Below, in pieces: positions 51,861 to 61,813 of a stretch of DNA of 64,000 bases. The notes beneath the pieces are model-generated. The model searched no databases and was not told the DNA's origin. It saw nothing but the letters and a program-made list of their open reading frames with translations. A program made the translations under genes and the position numbers. Each line of letters begins with the position of its first letter. Position 1 is the first letter of the stretch. The stretch is from assembly GCA_016458225.1 (NCBI GenBank), contig JAEMGR010000003.1:930001-994000 (forward strand), written 5' to 3'. Source of the stretch: Myxococcaceae bacterium JPH2 (GTDB lineage Bacteria; Myxococcota; Myxococcia; Myxococcales; Myxococcaceae).

Positions 51861-52718
51861 TCAATCCAGATGTCGGCTGAGGAAGTCTCCAACGCAGGCG
51901 TTGAGGGCTTGGGGATGGCTCATGTAAGGCAGATGGCTGGCCTCGGGGAGCAGCTCCATGCGCGCGCCAGGGATTCGCGCCGCCACCTCCCGCGCGGCCC
52001 ACACGGGCACGAGCAGGTCCTTCTGTCCCTGGATGATGAGCGTGGGCGCTTGGATTTCGGAGAGCCGGTCCGTGAGGTCCGCGGCCAAGACGTCCCGCAG
52101 TCGGCGGAGCAGCTCCGTGGGAGACATCCGCCGCGCCTCGCGGACAATCTCCGCTCGCCCTTCGGCGGGAAGCGCGGCCCCGCCGAGCACGTGCGCGACC
52201 AGCGGCGCGAAGACATACGCCAGCGGCCGAGGCGCCCGGACGAGCGTGGACAACATCAGCGCCAGCCGCCGCACCCGCCGCACGCCGCCCACGGGAGACA
52301 CCAACACCAGCGCCTTGACTCGCGAGGGGTAGCGCAGCGCGAAGGTCATGGCCAGCAGGCTTCCATAGGAAGACCCCAGCAAGGCGAAGCGCTCCGGGAG
52401 CCGCGCATCGGGATGGGCCAGGACCTCCTGGTTCCAGCGCAGCGGTGTCTGTCCCGACGGCGTGTGCAGGGGCGGGGTCCACAACAACAGCCGCAGCGTG
52501 CTCGCCAGCGGCGCCAGGGGGGCAAAGGAGCGGCCACTGGCGCCCAAGCCGGGCAGACACACCACGGTGCGCGCCGCGTCCGCGCAGCCCCCGGGAAAGG
52601 TGAACAGCCGCACGGGTGAGCCCCGCACCTCGCGCAGCTCGCATGGCAAGGCATAGCCGTGCTGGATGTCTTCGAGGTCCGGGACGAGGTGCGGCCGAGT
52701 CGCCTCGTCAGTCGTCAT
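51861..52718 (-). CDS. Alpha/beta hydrolase
   Basis: A 285-residue cytoplasmic hydrolase. VVCLPGLGASGRSF forms the oxyanion region, GSSYGS carries nucleophile Ser117, PTLIIQGQKDLLVP carries the acid, and PEASHLPYMSHP the His. A helical cap lies at about 150-205. Its start overlaps the end of the acyltransferase gene upstream by 11 bases, so the two are coupled; a lipid-ester substrate would suit that partnership, but this is inference. Confidence 0.87.
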   Translation of the reverse strand: MTTDEATRPHLVPDLEDIQHGYALPCELREVRGSPVRLFTFPGGCADAARTVVCLPGLGASGRSFAPLAPLASTLRLLLWTPPLHTPSGQTPLRWNQEVLAHPDARLPERFALLGSSYGSLLAMTFALRYPSRVKALVLVSPVGGVRRVRRLALMLSTLVRAPRPLAYVFAPLVAHVLGGAALPAEGRAEIVREARRMSPTELLRRLRDVLAADLTDRLSEIQAPTLIIQGQKDLLVPVWAAREVAARIPGARMELLPEASHLPYMSHPQALNACVGDFLSRHLD

Positions 52719-53421
52719 GACAGGCCCTCAATAGCAGCAGCCGCACGCTGGCCGCCAGTCGTTCGCGAAAGGCTCGCAGGCGTGGCTCGGGGGCGTCTTC
52801 CGGCGGCGGGGCATGCGGCGCCCCCACGGCGAAGGTGAGCCTCACGGGCCGGGGCCCCACGAGGAGCGGCAGCCGATATTGCTCTCCTGCCGCCAGCCTC
52901 ACGCGCAGGCGCTCCGCTGGGGGCAGCCACCAGAAGGTGTCATCCACGCCAAAGCCCGCGAAAGGAATGACGGGCACTCCGGCTCGCGCGGCCAACCGGA
53001 CGAAGCCCAGCGTCCGCTCCCAGCGCAATCGGTACCGCGCGCGTGGCAGCTTGAACGTCTCATGTGCTCCGCCGGGATAGCAGACCACCAGCTGGCCCTG
53101 GCGCAGCGCCGCCAGTCCATTCTCACGCGTGCCCTCCATGCCTCCCAGCCAGGGAAGGACGGTGCGCACCACGGGGATGCGGAAGAAGCCTCGCTCGGCC
53201 AATCCCTGCGCATGACGACCTGTGGCGGCATGTAGCAAATGAAAGAAGGCCGGGGTCTCGTACCCCCACACGCCATGGTTTCCCACCAGGAGCGCCGCCC
53301 CTTGCGTGGGCAGGTGCTCGACTCCCATCAGCCTGGCGCGGTGATAGCTCGCGGACAGGGCGGCCCCCCATTCCGCGAGGCGGAATACGGCGCGGCGCAG
53401 GGGCGGAAGTGTGGCGTCCAC
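52708..53421 (-). CDS. Lysophospholipid acyltransferase-family protein (DGAT2-like)
   Basis: A 237-residue PlsC/DGAT2-type acyltransferase. The catalytic His is in GNHGVWGYE (His49), where the usual HX4D is replaced by HX5E, as in the DGAT2-like branch. GGMEGTRENGLAALRQGQLVVCYPGGAHETFK is the acceptor-binding block. It acts at the cytoplasmic face of the membrane, transferring acyl groups to lysophospholipid or neutral-lipid precursors. First gene of the acyltransferase/hydrolase/proline-dehydrogenase operon. Confidence 0.87.
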   Translation of the reverse strand: MDATLPPLRRAVFRLAEWGAALSASYHRARLMGVEHLPTQGAALLVGNHGVWGYETPAFFHLLHAATGRHAQGLAERGFFRIPVVRTVLPWLGGMEGTRENGLAALRQGQLVVCYPGGAHETFKLPRARYRLRWERTLGFVRLAARAGVPVIPFAGFGVDDTFWWLPPAERLRVRLAAGEQYRLPLLVGPRPVRLTFAVGAPHAPPPEDAPEPRLRAFRERLAASVRLLLLRACHDD

Positions 53422-53830
53422 GGCCCATCATGATGGGCACGCCCTACACCTCGCGCATCCCGGAGCGACCAACGAGACGGGCGCACCACCCCCTTGCGCC
53501 ACCCCTCACCACCCCACCCCCCCGGTTGTTTGACTCCGCCAGCCTCTCGGCAGCGCACCGCCTCACCCCTCGCATTGATGGCATTGCGTGAGGCGTTGGC
53601 CCAAGCCCTGGCCTCGTGTTGGAAACCCGGCGTTGGACTGGCGCCCCAGGCCTTGCCAGTCGCCAATATCCCCAGAAATCCCGGAAGTTCCCGAGACGAC
53701 AGAACGGCTGATACGTCGCTCAGTCACAACTTTTTATCGCTTCCTTCGACAAATCCTTTTTTGGAAGGTATTGGTAGGGGCGGCAGTAATTGATGCCTCC
53801 CCCCTCCCTCTAGACGAGGAAAAGTCGAAT
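53422..53830. promoter_or_regulatory. Divergent promoter region, A/T-rich in its right half
   Basis: 409 bases between the acyltransferase and the AT-hook gene. The stretch 53727-53768 (CAACTTTTTATCGC, CAAATCCTTTTTTGG) is by far the most A/T-rich in the neighbourhood, as expected for a strong promoter of the AT-hook gene or a curved DNA site. Open frames through it are without coding bias. Confidence 0.5.
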
Positions 53831-54349
53831 ATGTCGGTTGACAAGGCGTTCCGAGAGATGATTCGTAACGAGATCGAGGTCCAACTCAAGCCGCTGCGCG
53901 ATGTGGTTTCGCGTCTGGAGGCTGGGACCTCGGACCTGGACGCGCTGCGCAGCGTGGCCGAGCGGCTGGCGCCCCTGGCGCAGGTCGTGGGCCCCCTGTT
54001 CGGTGGCAACGCGGCGGCGGCGGCGGTCAAGCCGGTGAAGCGTGGCCCGGGTCGTCCGGCTCGCACGGCGGCTCCGGCCCCGGTCGCGGTGTCGGGCAAG
54101 CGTCGCGGCCGCAAGCCGGCCACGGCGGACGGCGCGCGCTCGTGCGCCATCATGGGCTGCGGCAAGCCCAGCCGGACCAAGGGCTACTGCGCGGCCCACT
54201 ACCAGAAGCTCCGGATGCTGGAGAAGACCAACCGCCGCCCGTCCGCTTGGGTGGACTACGCGCCGGCGGACAGCGTGGAAGACATCAAGCTGCCGCGGGG
54301 TCGGGCCGCCTCCAAGGCGCTGGCCGCGGCCGCTCAGGGTAACGGCTAG
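53831..54349 (+). CDS. AT-hook / zinc-binding DNA-associated protein
   Basis: A 172-residue basic protein. Residues 1-45 form an amphipathic helix suited to oligomerisation ([22 protein letters not shown]). Two AT-hook-like motifs follow (RGPGRPAR near 72 and RRGRKPAT near 93). A zinc-ribbon-like pattern C-x4-C-x9-C-x2-H comes next ([19 protein letters not shown]), and the tail is Ala/Lys-rich. It probably binds DNA. I know of similar proteins in myxobacteria but no function. An A/T-rich promoter suggests high expression. The ATG at 53831 starts the conserved part. Confidence 0.7.
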   Translation: MSVDKAFREMIRNEIEVQLKPLRDVVSRLEAGTSDLDALRSVAERLAPLAQVVGPLFGGNAAAAAVKPVKRGPGRPARTAAPAPVAVSGKRRGRKPATADGARSCAIMGCGKPSRTKGYCAAHYQKLRMLEKTNRRPSAWVDYAPADSVEDIKLPRGRAASKALAAAAQGNG

Positions 54350-54388
54350 TCTTCGGACTGCCCCGGCCCGGGCAGACCTGGCGGTGGA

Positions 54389-54415
54389 CCGCGGCTCCCT
54401 TCCGGGAGTCCGCGG
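54389..54415 (+). terminator. Hairpin between the AT-hook gene and kynA
   Basis: CCGCGGCTCCC pairs with GGGAG-T-CCGCGG: 11 bp with one bulge and a 4-base loop (TTCC). A smaller stem CTGCCC/GGGCAG lies just before. No U-run follows, so it could be a terminator or an attenuator-like leader for kynA. Confidence 0.45.
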
Positions 54416-54462
54416 CAGGTACACCCGCGCGGAGGCGCTTGCGCCGCGAGGGGGTGGCGGGC

Positions 54463-55356
54463 ATGAATGCCCGGGCCATGAACAAACGCGAATTGGAACC
54501 AGGCATCATCACCGACCTGGCCGGCCGGACGACATACGGCGACTATCTTCAGCTCGACCGGCTGTTGTCCGCGCAGGTGCCGCGCTCGCAGCCGCCGCAT
54601 CACGACGAGTTGCTGTTCATCGTTCAGCATCAGACAAGCGAGCTGTGGATGAAGCTGCTCATCCACGAGCTGAGCGCCTGCATTCGCTATATCCAGGCGG
54701 ACCGTCTGGAGCCGTCGTTCAAGATTTTCGCGCGCGTGGCGCACATCCAGCGGATGCTTTTCGAGCAGTGGAGCGTGCTGGAAACGCTCACGCCCAATGA
54801 GTACCTGGAGTTCCGCGACACGCTGGGCAGCGCCTCGGGCTTCCAGAGCTTCCAGTACCGCGCGCTGGAGTTCCTCCTGGGCAACAAGGACCCGCATGCG
54901 CTGGGGCCCTTCCGTCACGTGCAGAGCGTGCATGGCGAGCTGGAGCGGCTGCTCGTGTCACCCAGCATCTATGACGAGTTCTTGCGACACCTGGCGCGCA
55001 CGGGCCATGCGGTGCCGGCGGACCGCGTGGAGCGGGATTGGCGTCAGCCGTATGAGAAGAGTTCCCAGGTGACGGAGGTCTTCCGGCGCATCTACGAGGA
55101 CATCGAGCAGCACTGGGATGCGTATGAGATGTGCGAGAAGCTGGTCGACACCGAGGAGCGTTTCCAGCTCTGGCGCTATCGCCACATGATGACGGTGATG
55201 CGCATCATTGGCTTCAAGCAAGGCACGGGCGGCTCATCCGGGGTGGGGTTCCTGCGCAAGGCGCTGGACCTGCGCTTCTTCCCGGAGCTGTGGGATGTGC
55301 GCACGGAGCTGGCGCCGCCCTCCGCCCGGCCGCCTCGGGGCCACGAGGGCACGTAA
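54463..55356 (+). CDS. kynA: Tryptophan 2,3-dioxygenase
   Basis: A 297-residue haem enzyme that opens the indole ring of L-tryptophan to N-formylkynurenine. [34 protein letters not shown] (substrate-site His), [18 protein letters not shown], and [27 protein letters not shown] (proximal haem His and the GTGGSSG loop) are all present. The ATG at 54463 has GAGGGGG at the right distance; a third ATG five codons on is possible. No other kynurenine gene is adjacent. Confidence 0.95.
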   Translation: MNARAMNKRELEPGIITDLAGRTTYGDYLQLDRLLSAQVPRSQPPHHDELLFIVQHQTSELWMKLLIHELSACIRYIQADRLEPSFKIFARVAHIQRMLFEQWSVLETLTPNEYLEFRDTLGSASGFQSFQYRALEFLLGNKDPHALGPFRHVQSVHGELERLLVSPSIYDEFLRHLARTGHAVPADRVERDWRQPYEKSSQVTEVFRRIYEDIEQHWDAYEMCEKLVDTEERFQLWRYRHMMTVMRIIGFKQGTGGSSGVGFLRKALDLRFFPELWDVRTELAPPSARPPRGHEGT

Positions 55357-55544
55357 CGAAAGTGTCACGCGGCGCGCGCGGCGGGAGGTCCACGGGGCCT
55401 CCTCCACGCAGGGTGGCTCGGTCACGCCCGACCCGCGATGTCTGGGTGAAGGGGCGGCTCCGAGCGGGCCGACCGTTCCCTGGCGGATGGCGCGGGAACT
55501 TCCCGCGCGCCGCGTGGGGAGGGCGGACTAGGCTGGCTCGCACC

Positions 55545-56666
55545 ATGGCTGCCGAGGCACCGCTGCTCTTCGACCAGGCCTACATCCTCTGCTACCGCAC
55601 CTTTGACGTGGCGGAGGAGATTGACCTGGAGCGGGCGCGGCGGGCGCTCACCGAGGACGCGCGCCGACTGAAGCTGTCGCGTGAGAACAGCCAGTACCTT
55701 CAATTGCCCAATCCCCCCGTGGCGTATGAGCTGGGGCGCCGGCCGCTCGCGCTGCGCGGCGGGCCTGTCACGGTGGATGCCACGGCGCGCCTGTTTGACC
55801 ATGGCGCCGTGTCCATCATCCTGCGCGTCCCCGTGGTCCCTGGCACCACCTGGGAGACGCTCACCCAGGTGGCGGACGAGCTGTATGACAGCCAGGCGTT
55901 GGAGGACCTGGCGCTGGAGTTGGTGGAGGGGGTGCGCCGCACCATCGCCCCCGCGGTCCAGGCCTCGCACCTCTGGGGACAGAATGAGAGCTACACCGTC
56001 ATCTTCGCCGAGCGCATCCGGGGGGAGCCCACCGCGGACGAGCTGCTGAGCCGCGCGAACATCGCCCGGCTCCTCTTGGGGGAGGTGGCCTCGGCGGACC
56101 TGTCCGCGCGAGAGGTGGAGGCCGTCACGCAGGTGCGCTTCAGCTATACCGTCAATGACCTGGTCGTCATTGATTGGAACAGTGCCTTTGTCTATGAGCC
56201 CTCGGGCTCGCGGGACATCCCAGACCTGCTGGAGATTGCCAACGCGCAACTGTTGGAGTTTCGCTACTACGACGAGCGGTTGGATGCACACATCGCCCGC
56301 ATCCATGACGAGGTGCAGGCGCGACGCAATGGCTGGATTGCATTGCTGCGCAGTCCCTATCGCAACCTCGCGCGCCAGACGTTGGGCACCCTCGTGGACC
56401 TCAACGAGTTCGTCGAGCGCGTGGAGAACAGTCTGAAAATCATCGGAGATTTCTATCTGGCCAAGGTCTACGAGGGCGCGGTGCGTCGCATGCGCATCTC
56501 GGCGTGGCAGGCCTCCGTGACGCGCAAGCAGCAGCTGCTGGCCCAGACGTATGGACTGCTCAAGGGCGAGGTGGACATCGACCGCTCCCACCTCTTGGAG
56601 ATGATGGTGGTGGCCCTCATTGTCTTGGAGTTGGCGGTCGCGCTCGCGCGCTTCATCGAACACTAG
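55545..56666 (+). CDS. RMD1/YagE (DUF155)-like protein
   Basis: A 373-residue protein whose architecture matches the DUF155/RMD1 family: mixed alpha/beta N-terminal half, then a long helical region (about 255-345) and a single C-terminal helix LLEMMVVALIVLELAVALARF that anchors it in a membrane. FSYTVNDLVVIDWNSAFVY and DIPDLLEIANAQLLEFRYYDERLD are typical blocks. Fungal RMD1 and relatives are linked to sporulation or mitochondria; the bacterial role is unknown. Confidence 0.75.
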   Translation: MAAEAPLLFDQAYILCYRTFDVAEEIDLERARRALTEDARRLKLSRENSQYLQLPNPPVAYELGRRPLALRGGPVTVDATARLFDHGAVSIILRVPVVPGTTWETLTQVADELYDSQALEDLALELVEGVRRTIAPAVQASHLWGQNESYTVIFAERIRGEPTADELLSRANIARLLLGEVASADLSAREVEAVTQVRFSYTVNDLVVIDWNSAFVYEPSGSRDIPDLLEIANAQLLEFRYYDERLDAHIARIHDEVQARRNGWIALLRSPYRNLARQTLGTLVDLNEFVERVENSLKIIGDFYLAKVYEGAVRRMRISAWQASVTRKQQLLAQTYGLLKGEVDIDRSHLLEMMVVALIVLELAVALARFIEH

Positions 56667-56763
56667 GCAACGCCTGGCGCGGTGGCTGGGTTCCCCGGGT
56701 AGAGGGGGCGTGGGACACTGAGGCTCCGCGGGCGACCCCTCCGCCCGGCGGGGGGAGCGGGGC

Positions 56764-59196
56764 ATGAAGATGCCCGAAAGCGATTCGATGGCCACGGTGG
56801 ACCGCGCCGCGCGGTCCTTGGATGCGAGGGCCGCCGCGCCCGGGGTGACGGGGCCCGGTGTGACAGGGCCCGCCGTGAATGGGCTTGAGTCGTTGCTCCG
56901 GTTGGTGGCGGCCTCGCTGGAGGCCCCGGCGGCGTCGCTGGGCTGGTGGGACGAGACGGGCCTCTTGCGCTCCTGGGTGACGCCGGGCCTGTCCCCCGAG
57001 GCGGGCGAGGCGTGCTCACGTCGCCTCCTCTTGCGCGGGTTGGGGGCGTTGGGCTCGGTGGAGGCGCCGGGCGCCTACCTGTCGGAGGACCTGTCCTCGG
57101 ACGTGCTCCTGGCGGACGTTCCGGAGGTGCGGCAGGCGGTGGGCTCGGCGCTCCTGGCGCTCCCCCTCTTCCTGGCGCCCCGGCCCGCGCCGCTGGGGGT
57201 GCTCGCGGTGTACTTCGCCCGGCCCCGGCCCTTCCTGGCCCAGGACCTCCAGCGCCTGGCGCTCCACGCGACGCTGGCGGAGCGGGTCCTCGAGCGCGAG
57301 CGTCTGGCCGCGTTGGAGGCCGCCGCGCGGCAGCAGGCCGAGGAGTCCCGGCAGCGCTTCCAGCTCCTGATGGACGCGGGCGCGCTGCTGGCCGGGCCGC
57401 TGGACTGGGAGGAGCGGGTGGCCGCCGTGGTGCGGCTGGCGCTGGGCACGTTCGCGGACGGCTGCGCGGTGGACATCACCGCGGACGAGCCCGAGGCCCT
57501 GCGCCGGTTGGCGTCGCTCCAGGCGGACCCCGGGCTGGCGCCACCGTCGCTGGAGGCGCTGCGGTGGCGCTCGGACGATGCGCGGCCCGCGCTGCTGGAT
57601 GAGGTGCTGCGCTCGGGGCGCTCGCGGATGGTGTCGCGCGTGGGGCCGGCCTTCGTCGAGGAGCGCAGCGGCGGCGAGGTGCTGTGGCGCAGCGCGTATG
57701 CGCAGGGCCTGTGCTCGCTCATCGTGGCGCCCCTGATGGCGCGCCAGCGCACCCTGGGGGTGCTCACCTTCGTGCGGGGCGAGTCGCGGCCCCCGTACGG
57801 CACCGAGGACCTGGCGCTGGCGGAGGACCTGGCGAGCCGGATGGCGGTGGCGCTCGACAACGCGCGGCTGCTGCGACAGGCGCGGGGCGCGGAGGATGCC
57901 AGTCGCCGCAGCGCGGCGCGGCTGCACGTGCTGGTGCAGGTCAGTCAGCTCATCGCCGAGGCGGGGTTGGACCTGGCGCAGGTGCTGGACGTGCTGACGC
58001 ACAAGGTCTCCGAGGCCATTGGCGAGGCGTGCGTGCTGCAGCTCCTGTCGAGCGACCAGGAGCGGCTGGAGGTGGTGGCGGTGCACCACCCTCGGCCGGA
58101 GTCGCGGGCGCTCCTGGAGCAGGCCCTGCGCGACCATCCGGCCCTCCCGGGCGAGGGCGTGGAGGGGCGGGTGGCGCTCAGCGGGCAGTCCCTGGCGTTG
58201 CCTCGGCTGACGGCGGAGGAGCTGCGCCTGGAGCGGGCCCCGGCGGGGTTGGCGTACTTCGAGCGACAGGGGCCCCAGAGTCTCCTGGTGGTGCCGCTCG
58301 GCGCGCGGGGCCGGGTGCTGGGCACGCTGACCGTCATGCGCGAGTCCCCGGGCCGCGAGTACAGCGCCGAGGAGCGCGCGCTGCTGGAGAGCCTGGGCGC
58401 TCGGGCGGCGCTGGCCATCGACGACGCGCGGGCCTACGGCGCGGCCACCGAGGCGGTGAAGGTGCGCGACGAGGTGCTCTCCATGGCGGGGCACGAGCTG
58501 AAGGCGCCGCTCAACGCGCTCCAGCTCCAGATTCACATGCTGGCGCGCACGGCCCGGGAGGCGACGGCGGCGGGCAAGCTGGCGGAGCGCGCGGAGCGGG
58601 CCGCTCGGGCCAGCCAGCGCATGGGGCTGCTCATCGACGACCTGCTGGACGTGTCGCGCATCAGCGCGGGGCGGCTGTGGCTGCGGCGCGAGGAGGTGGA
58701 CCTGGCCGCCGTGACGCGGGACACCGTGTCGCGCATGTCCGAGGAGCTGGTGCGCGCCGGCTGCGAGCTGCGCCTGGAGGCGGACACGCCGGCGCCGGGG
58801 CTGTGGGACCGGCTGCGCGTGGAGCAGGTGCTCGTCAACCTGCTGTCCAACGCGGCGAAGTACGGCGCGGGCCGGCCCGTGGTGGTGAGCGTGTCCTGGG
58901 CGGACGGGTGGGCGCGGGTGGGCGTGCGGGACGAGGGGATTGGCATCGCGCCGGAGGACCACGAGCGCATCTTCGAGCGCTTCGAGCGCACCGTGGCCGC
59001 GCAGCACTTCAAGGGCCTGGGGCTGGGGCTCTGGATCTCCAAGCGCATCGTGGAGGCGCTGGGCGGCACCTTGCGCGTGCGCAGCCAGCAGGGGCAGGGC
59101 TCCACCTTCACGCTGGAGCTGCCGGTGACGCCTCCCGAGGGCGAGGGCGCGCGGGCCGCGTCGGGTGACTCGGCGCTGGAGGAGCGGGGGGGCTGA
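56764..59196 (+). CDS. Soluble multi-GAF sensor histidine kinase
   Basis: An 810-residue kinase with no transmembrane helix. Three GAF domains (about 40-175, 200-370, 390-560) precede a HisKA domain with phospho-acceptor His577 (SMAGHELKAPL) and an HATPase with N-box LVNLLSNAAKYG, G1 VRDEGIGIAPED, F-box IFERFER and G2 GLGLGLWISKRI. It senses a cytoplasmic signal. No receiver is in the same gene; the receiver-cyclase two genes on is a possible partner but is separated by an OmpA-type gene. Pro/Gly repeats (GVTGPGVTGP) open the chain. Confidence 0.93.
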   Translation: MKMPESDSMATVDRAARSLDARAAAPGVTGPGVTGPAVNGLESLLRLVAASLEAPAASLGWWDETGLLRSWVTPGLSPEAGEACSRRLLLRGLGALGSVEAPGAYLSEDLSSDVLLADVPEVRQAVGSALLALPLFLAPRPAPLGVLAVYFARPRPFLAQDLQRLALHATLAERVLERERLAALEAAARQQAEESRQRFQLLMDAGALLAGPLDWEERVAAVVRLALGTFADGCAVDITADEPEALRRLASLQADPGLAPPSLEALRWRSDDARPALLDEVLRSGRSRMVSRVGPAFVEERSGGEVLWRSAYAQGLCSLIVAPLMARQRTLGVLTFVRGESRPPYGTEDLALAEDLASRMAVALDNARLLRQARGAEDASRRSAARLHVLVQVSQLIAEAGLDLAQVLDVLTHKVSEAIGEACVLQLLSSDQERLEVVAVHHPRPESRALLEQALRDHPALPGEGVEGRVALSGQSLALPRLTAEELRLERAPAGLAYFERQGPQSLLVVPLGARGRVLGTLTVMRESPGREYSAEERALLESLGARAALAIDDARAYGAATEAVKVRDEVLSMAGHELKAPLNALQLQIHMLARTAREATAAGKLAERAERAARASQRMGLLIDDLLDVSRISAGRLWLRREEVDLAAVTRDTVSRMSEELVRAGCELRLEADTPAPGLWDRLRVEQVLVNLLSNAAKYGAGRPVVVSVSWADGWARVGVRDEGIGIAPEDHERIFERFERTVAAQHFKGLGLGLWISKRIVEALGGTLRVRSQQGQGSTFTLELPVTPPEGEGARAASGDSALEERGG

Positions 59197-59228
59197 GTGC
59201 CATGGTCGGGCTGTCCGTGCGAGCGCCC

Positions 59229-60194
59229 ATGACCTCCCTCCCGCGACGTCCCTTCGTGCCGCTGGCTTCGCTGTGCCTCGGGCTCGTCCTCGCCGCGCCC
59301 GCTTGCGCGCCCCCACGCGTTCCCGCCGCCGCCGTGAGCGCGGCGCGGGACACGGACGGAGATGGCGTGGAGGACGCGAAGGACCGGTGTCCTCAGTACG
59401 CGGGGCCGGCCTCGCGCGAGGGCTGTCCGCTGCGCGACGTGGACGAGGATGGCGTGGAGGACGCGCGCGATGCGTGTCCCCGTCAGGCGGGGCCGCCCGA
59501 GCTGCGCGGGTGTCCTCTGGCGGACGCGGACCGCGACGGCTTGGAGGACGCGCAGGACCGGTGTCCGGAGGAGGCGGGTTCGCGCGAGCACGACGGGTGT
59601 CCGGTGCGCGACGCGGACGAGGACGGCGTGCCCGACGAGCAGGATGCCTGTCCGGCCGACGTGGGGATCGCGGAGCTGCGGGGCTGCCCGGCCCGAGACA
59701 GCGACGGGGACGCGGTGGCGGACCACCAGGACAACTGCCCGCGCGCGGCGGGGCCCGCGTCCAATCAGGGCTGCCCCGCGCGAGAGCCCCAGGCGGTGGT
59801 GCTGCGCAGGGATCGGCTCCAGCTCCTGGAGCGGGTGTACTTCGAGGGCGGCACGGCCACGGTGCAGCGCCGCTCGTTTCCGCTGCTGGACAATGTCGTG
59901 GCGGTGCTCAAGGCCCACCCGGAGCTGCGCAAGGTGCGCGTGGAGGGGCACACGGATGACCTCATCGAGCCCGAGGCCAGCCTGGCGCTCTCCCAGGCGC
60001 GCGCCGAGGCGGTGCTGTCGCGGCTGGTGTCCCAGGGGTTGGAGTCCGAGCGGCTGGAGGCGCAGGGGCTGGGGCAGGAGCAGCCCTTGGAGTCCAACAC
60101 CACCGCGCCGGGCCGCGCGGCCAATCGTCGTATCGAGTTCGTCTTCGTCACCGAGGAGCCCATCCGCCCCGCGAAGGCAAGCCCGCGGCGCTGA
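59229..60194 (+). CDS. OmpA-family lipoprotein with thrombospondin type 3 repeats
   Basis: A 321-residue outer-membrane lipoprotein. After a signal ending APAC come five Asp-rich TSP3 calcium-binding repeats (DTDGDGVEDAKDRCP, DVDEDGVEDARDACP and similar), each followed by a Cys-containing GC-P segment. The C-terminal OmpA domain binds peptidoglycan (VYFEGGTATVQRRSFPLLDNV, RVEGHTDDLIEPEASLALSQARAEAV, GRAANRRIEFVF). ATG at 59229 was chosen over one nine codons earlier. It links the outer membrane to the cell wall. Confidence 0.9.
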   Translation: MTSLPRRPFVPLASLCLGLVLAAPACAPPRVPAAAVSAARDTDGDGVEDAKDRCPQYAGPASREGCPLRDVDEDGVEDARDACPRQAGPPELRGCPLADADRDGLEDAQDRCPEEAGSREHDGCPVRDADEDGVPDEQDACPADVGIAELRGCPARDSDGDAVADHQDNCPRAAGPASNQGCPAREPQAVVLRRDRLQLLERVYFEGGTATVQRRSFPLLDNVVAVLKAHPELRKVRVEGHTDDLIEPEASLALSQARAEAVLSRLVSQGLESERLEAQGLGQEQPLESNTTAPGRAANRRIEFVFVTEEPIRPAKASPRR

Positions 60195-60333
60195 CGCGGT
60201 GGTGGACAGTTCGGAGCCCGGGCGCTCCCCGGCGGAAGGGGCGTGGGGTACGCTGGTTCGGGCGCTCCTCGTGGTTCCACCGTCCCTCCGGACGCCCTTG
60301 CCGCCGCCTGTCCCAGGCCGCAGAGGCTGTTGA

Positions 60334-61794
60334 ATGAGTGCTTCGAGCCCCCTGTTCGGCGATCTGCTCCTCAAGCTGGGCATCGTCACTCCCTCGCAGG
60401 TGCAGGAGGCGCTCGCGCTCCAGGCGCTCACCGGCCAGCGCGTGGGCGAGGCGCTGATTTCCCTGGGCTACGTCTCGCGCGAGCAGATTCAGGACGCGCT
60501 CGGCGAGGCGCTGGGCCTGCACCACGACAAGACGCACGCGCAGCCGGCCCTGGGCGAGCTGCTCGTGGGCCTCAAGTACGTGACGCTGGCGCAGTTGGAG
60601 GAAGCGCTCGCGCGCCAGAGACGGGATGGACGGCGCCTGGGCGAAATCCTCGTGGAGCTGGGGCACTGCACCTACAAGCAGATCTACGAAGGGCTGGGGC
60701 TCCAGAACCGCCTCGCCGGCAGGCAGGACGTGTCGCGCCCCGCCATCGAGGGTCGCCGCCGCGTGGTGGTGGTGGATGACAGCCCCCTGGCCTGCGCCTT
60801 CGTGCAGGAGGGGCTGGTGGCGCTGGGCTTCGAGGTCGTCTGCTTCCAGGACCCCTACGAGGCGCTGGAGCAGGTGGGGCGGCTGCAGCCGGCCATCGTC
60901 CTCAGCGACCTGGAGATGCCGGGCCTGGAGGGCGTGGAGCTGTGCCACCGGCTGAAGGAGGGCCCCAGCCGGGGCGTGCCCGTCATCATCCTCACCGCGA
61001 ACGACCGCGAGGCCGAGCGCGTGCGCGGGCTGCGCATGGGCGCGGACGACTACGTCAACAAGACGGCCTCCATGGACGAGCTGGCCGCGCGCATCGAGAG
61101 CGTGGTGCGCCGCACCGGCGAGACGGAGCGCATCCGCCGCCTCTTCGCGCGCTACACGTCCGACGCGGTGGTGGACGAGATTCTCAAGAGCACGGACGCC
61201 GTCGTGCTCACCGGCGAGAAGCGCGAGGTGACGGTGCTGTTCGCCGACATCCGCAACTTCACCGGGCTGGCGGAGAGCCTCCCGCCCGAGCAGGTGGTGG
61301 CGGTGCTCAACCAGGTGCTGGGGCGGCTGGCGGACGCCGTGTTCACCTGCGGCGGCACGCTGGACAAGTTCCTGGGCGACGGGCTGATGGCCGTCTTCGG
61401 CGCGCCGGTGGCTCGGCCGGACGAGGCGCTGCGCGCGCTCCAGTGCGCGAAGATGATGATGGAGGCCATGGCGGAGCTGCGGCTCCTGGCGGAGGCCGAG
61501 TGGCTGGCCAACGGCCGAGAGGGACAGCCGCTCGTGCTGGAGCTGGGCATCGGCATCAACTCGGGCGTGGTGGTGGCGGGAAACATCGGCAGCACGGTGC
61601 GCGCGGAGTACACCTGCATCGGGGACGCGGTGAATGTGGGCTCGCGGCTGTGCGCGCTCGCGGGGCCCGGGGAAATCCTGGTGGGCGAGCGCACCCGGGA
61701 CCTGGTGAACGCGAGCGAGACGTCCTTCGAGGACCTGCCGCCCGTCCGGTTGAAGGGGAAGCAGCAGCCGGTCCCGCTTTACCGGGCGCTGTGA
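60334..61794 (+). CDS. GspE-N/receiver/adenylate cyclase signalling protein
   Basis: A 486-residue cytoplasmic protein of three parts. Residues 1-125 are two GspE-N (MshEN-like) helical repeats ([13 protein letters not shown] ... [20 protein letters not shown], and [14 protein letters not shown]). Residues 137-265 are a receiver domain with phospho-acceptor Asp192 (VLSDLEMPG). Residues 285-486 are a class III cyclase with metal Asp305 and Asp349, adenine-selecting Lys345 and Asp431, and transition-state Asn434 and Arg438, so it should make cAMP. MshEN folds can bind c-di-GMP, which suggests cross-talk. Confidence 0.92.
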   Translation: MSASSPLFGDLLLKLGIVTPSQVQEALALQALTGQRVGEALISLGYVSREQIQDALGEALGLHHDKTHAQPALGELLVGLKYVTLAQLEEALARQRRDGRRLGEILVELGHCTYKQIYEGLGLQNRLAGRQDVSRPAIEGRRRVVVVDDSPLACAFVQEGLVALGFEVVCFQDPYEALEQVGRLQPAIVLSDLEMPGLEGVELCHRLKEGPSRGVPVIILTANDREAERVRGLRMGADDYVNKTASMDELAARIESVVRRTGETERIRRLFARYTSDAVVDEILKSTDAVVLTGEKREVTVLFADIRNFTGLAESLPPEQVVAVLNQVLGRLADAVFTCGGTLDKFLGDGLMAVFGAPVARPDEALRALQCAKMMMEAMAELRLLAEAEWLANGREGQPLVLELGIGINSGVVVAGNIGSTVRAEYTCIGDAVNVGSRLCALAGPGEILVGERTRDLVNASETSFEDLPPVRLKGKQQPVPLYRAL

Positions 61795-61813
61795 ACGGGT
61801 AGGGTGACGGCCC

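Noticed and set aside
57016-59316. 766-codon minus-strand open frame opposite the histidine kinase
   Set aside because: Same antisense artefact; no ribosome site and no recognisable domain, while the plus strand has a complete kinase.
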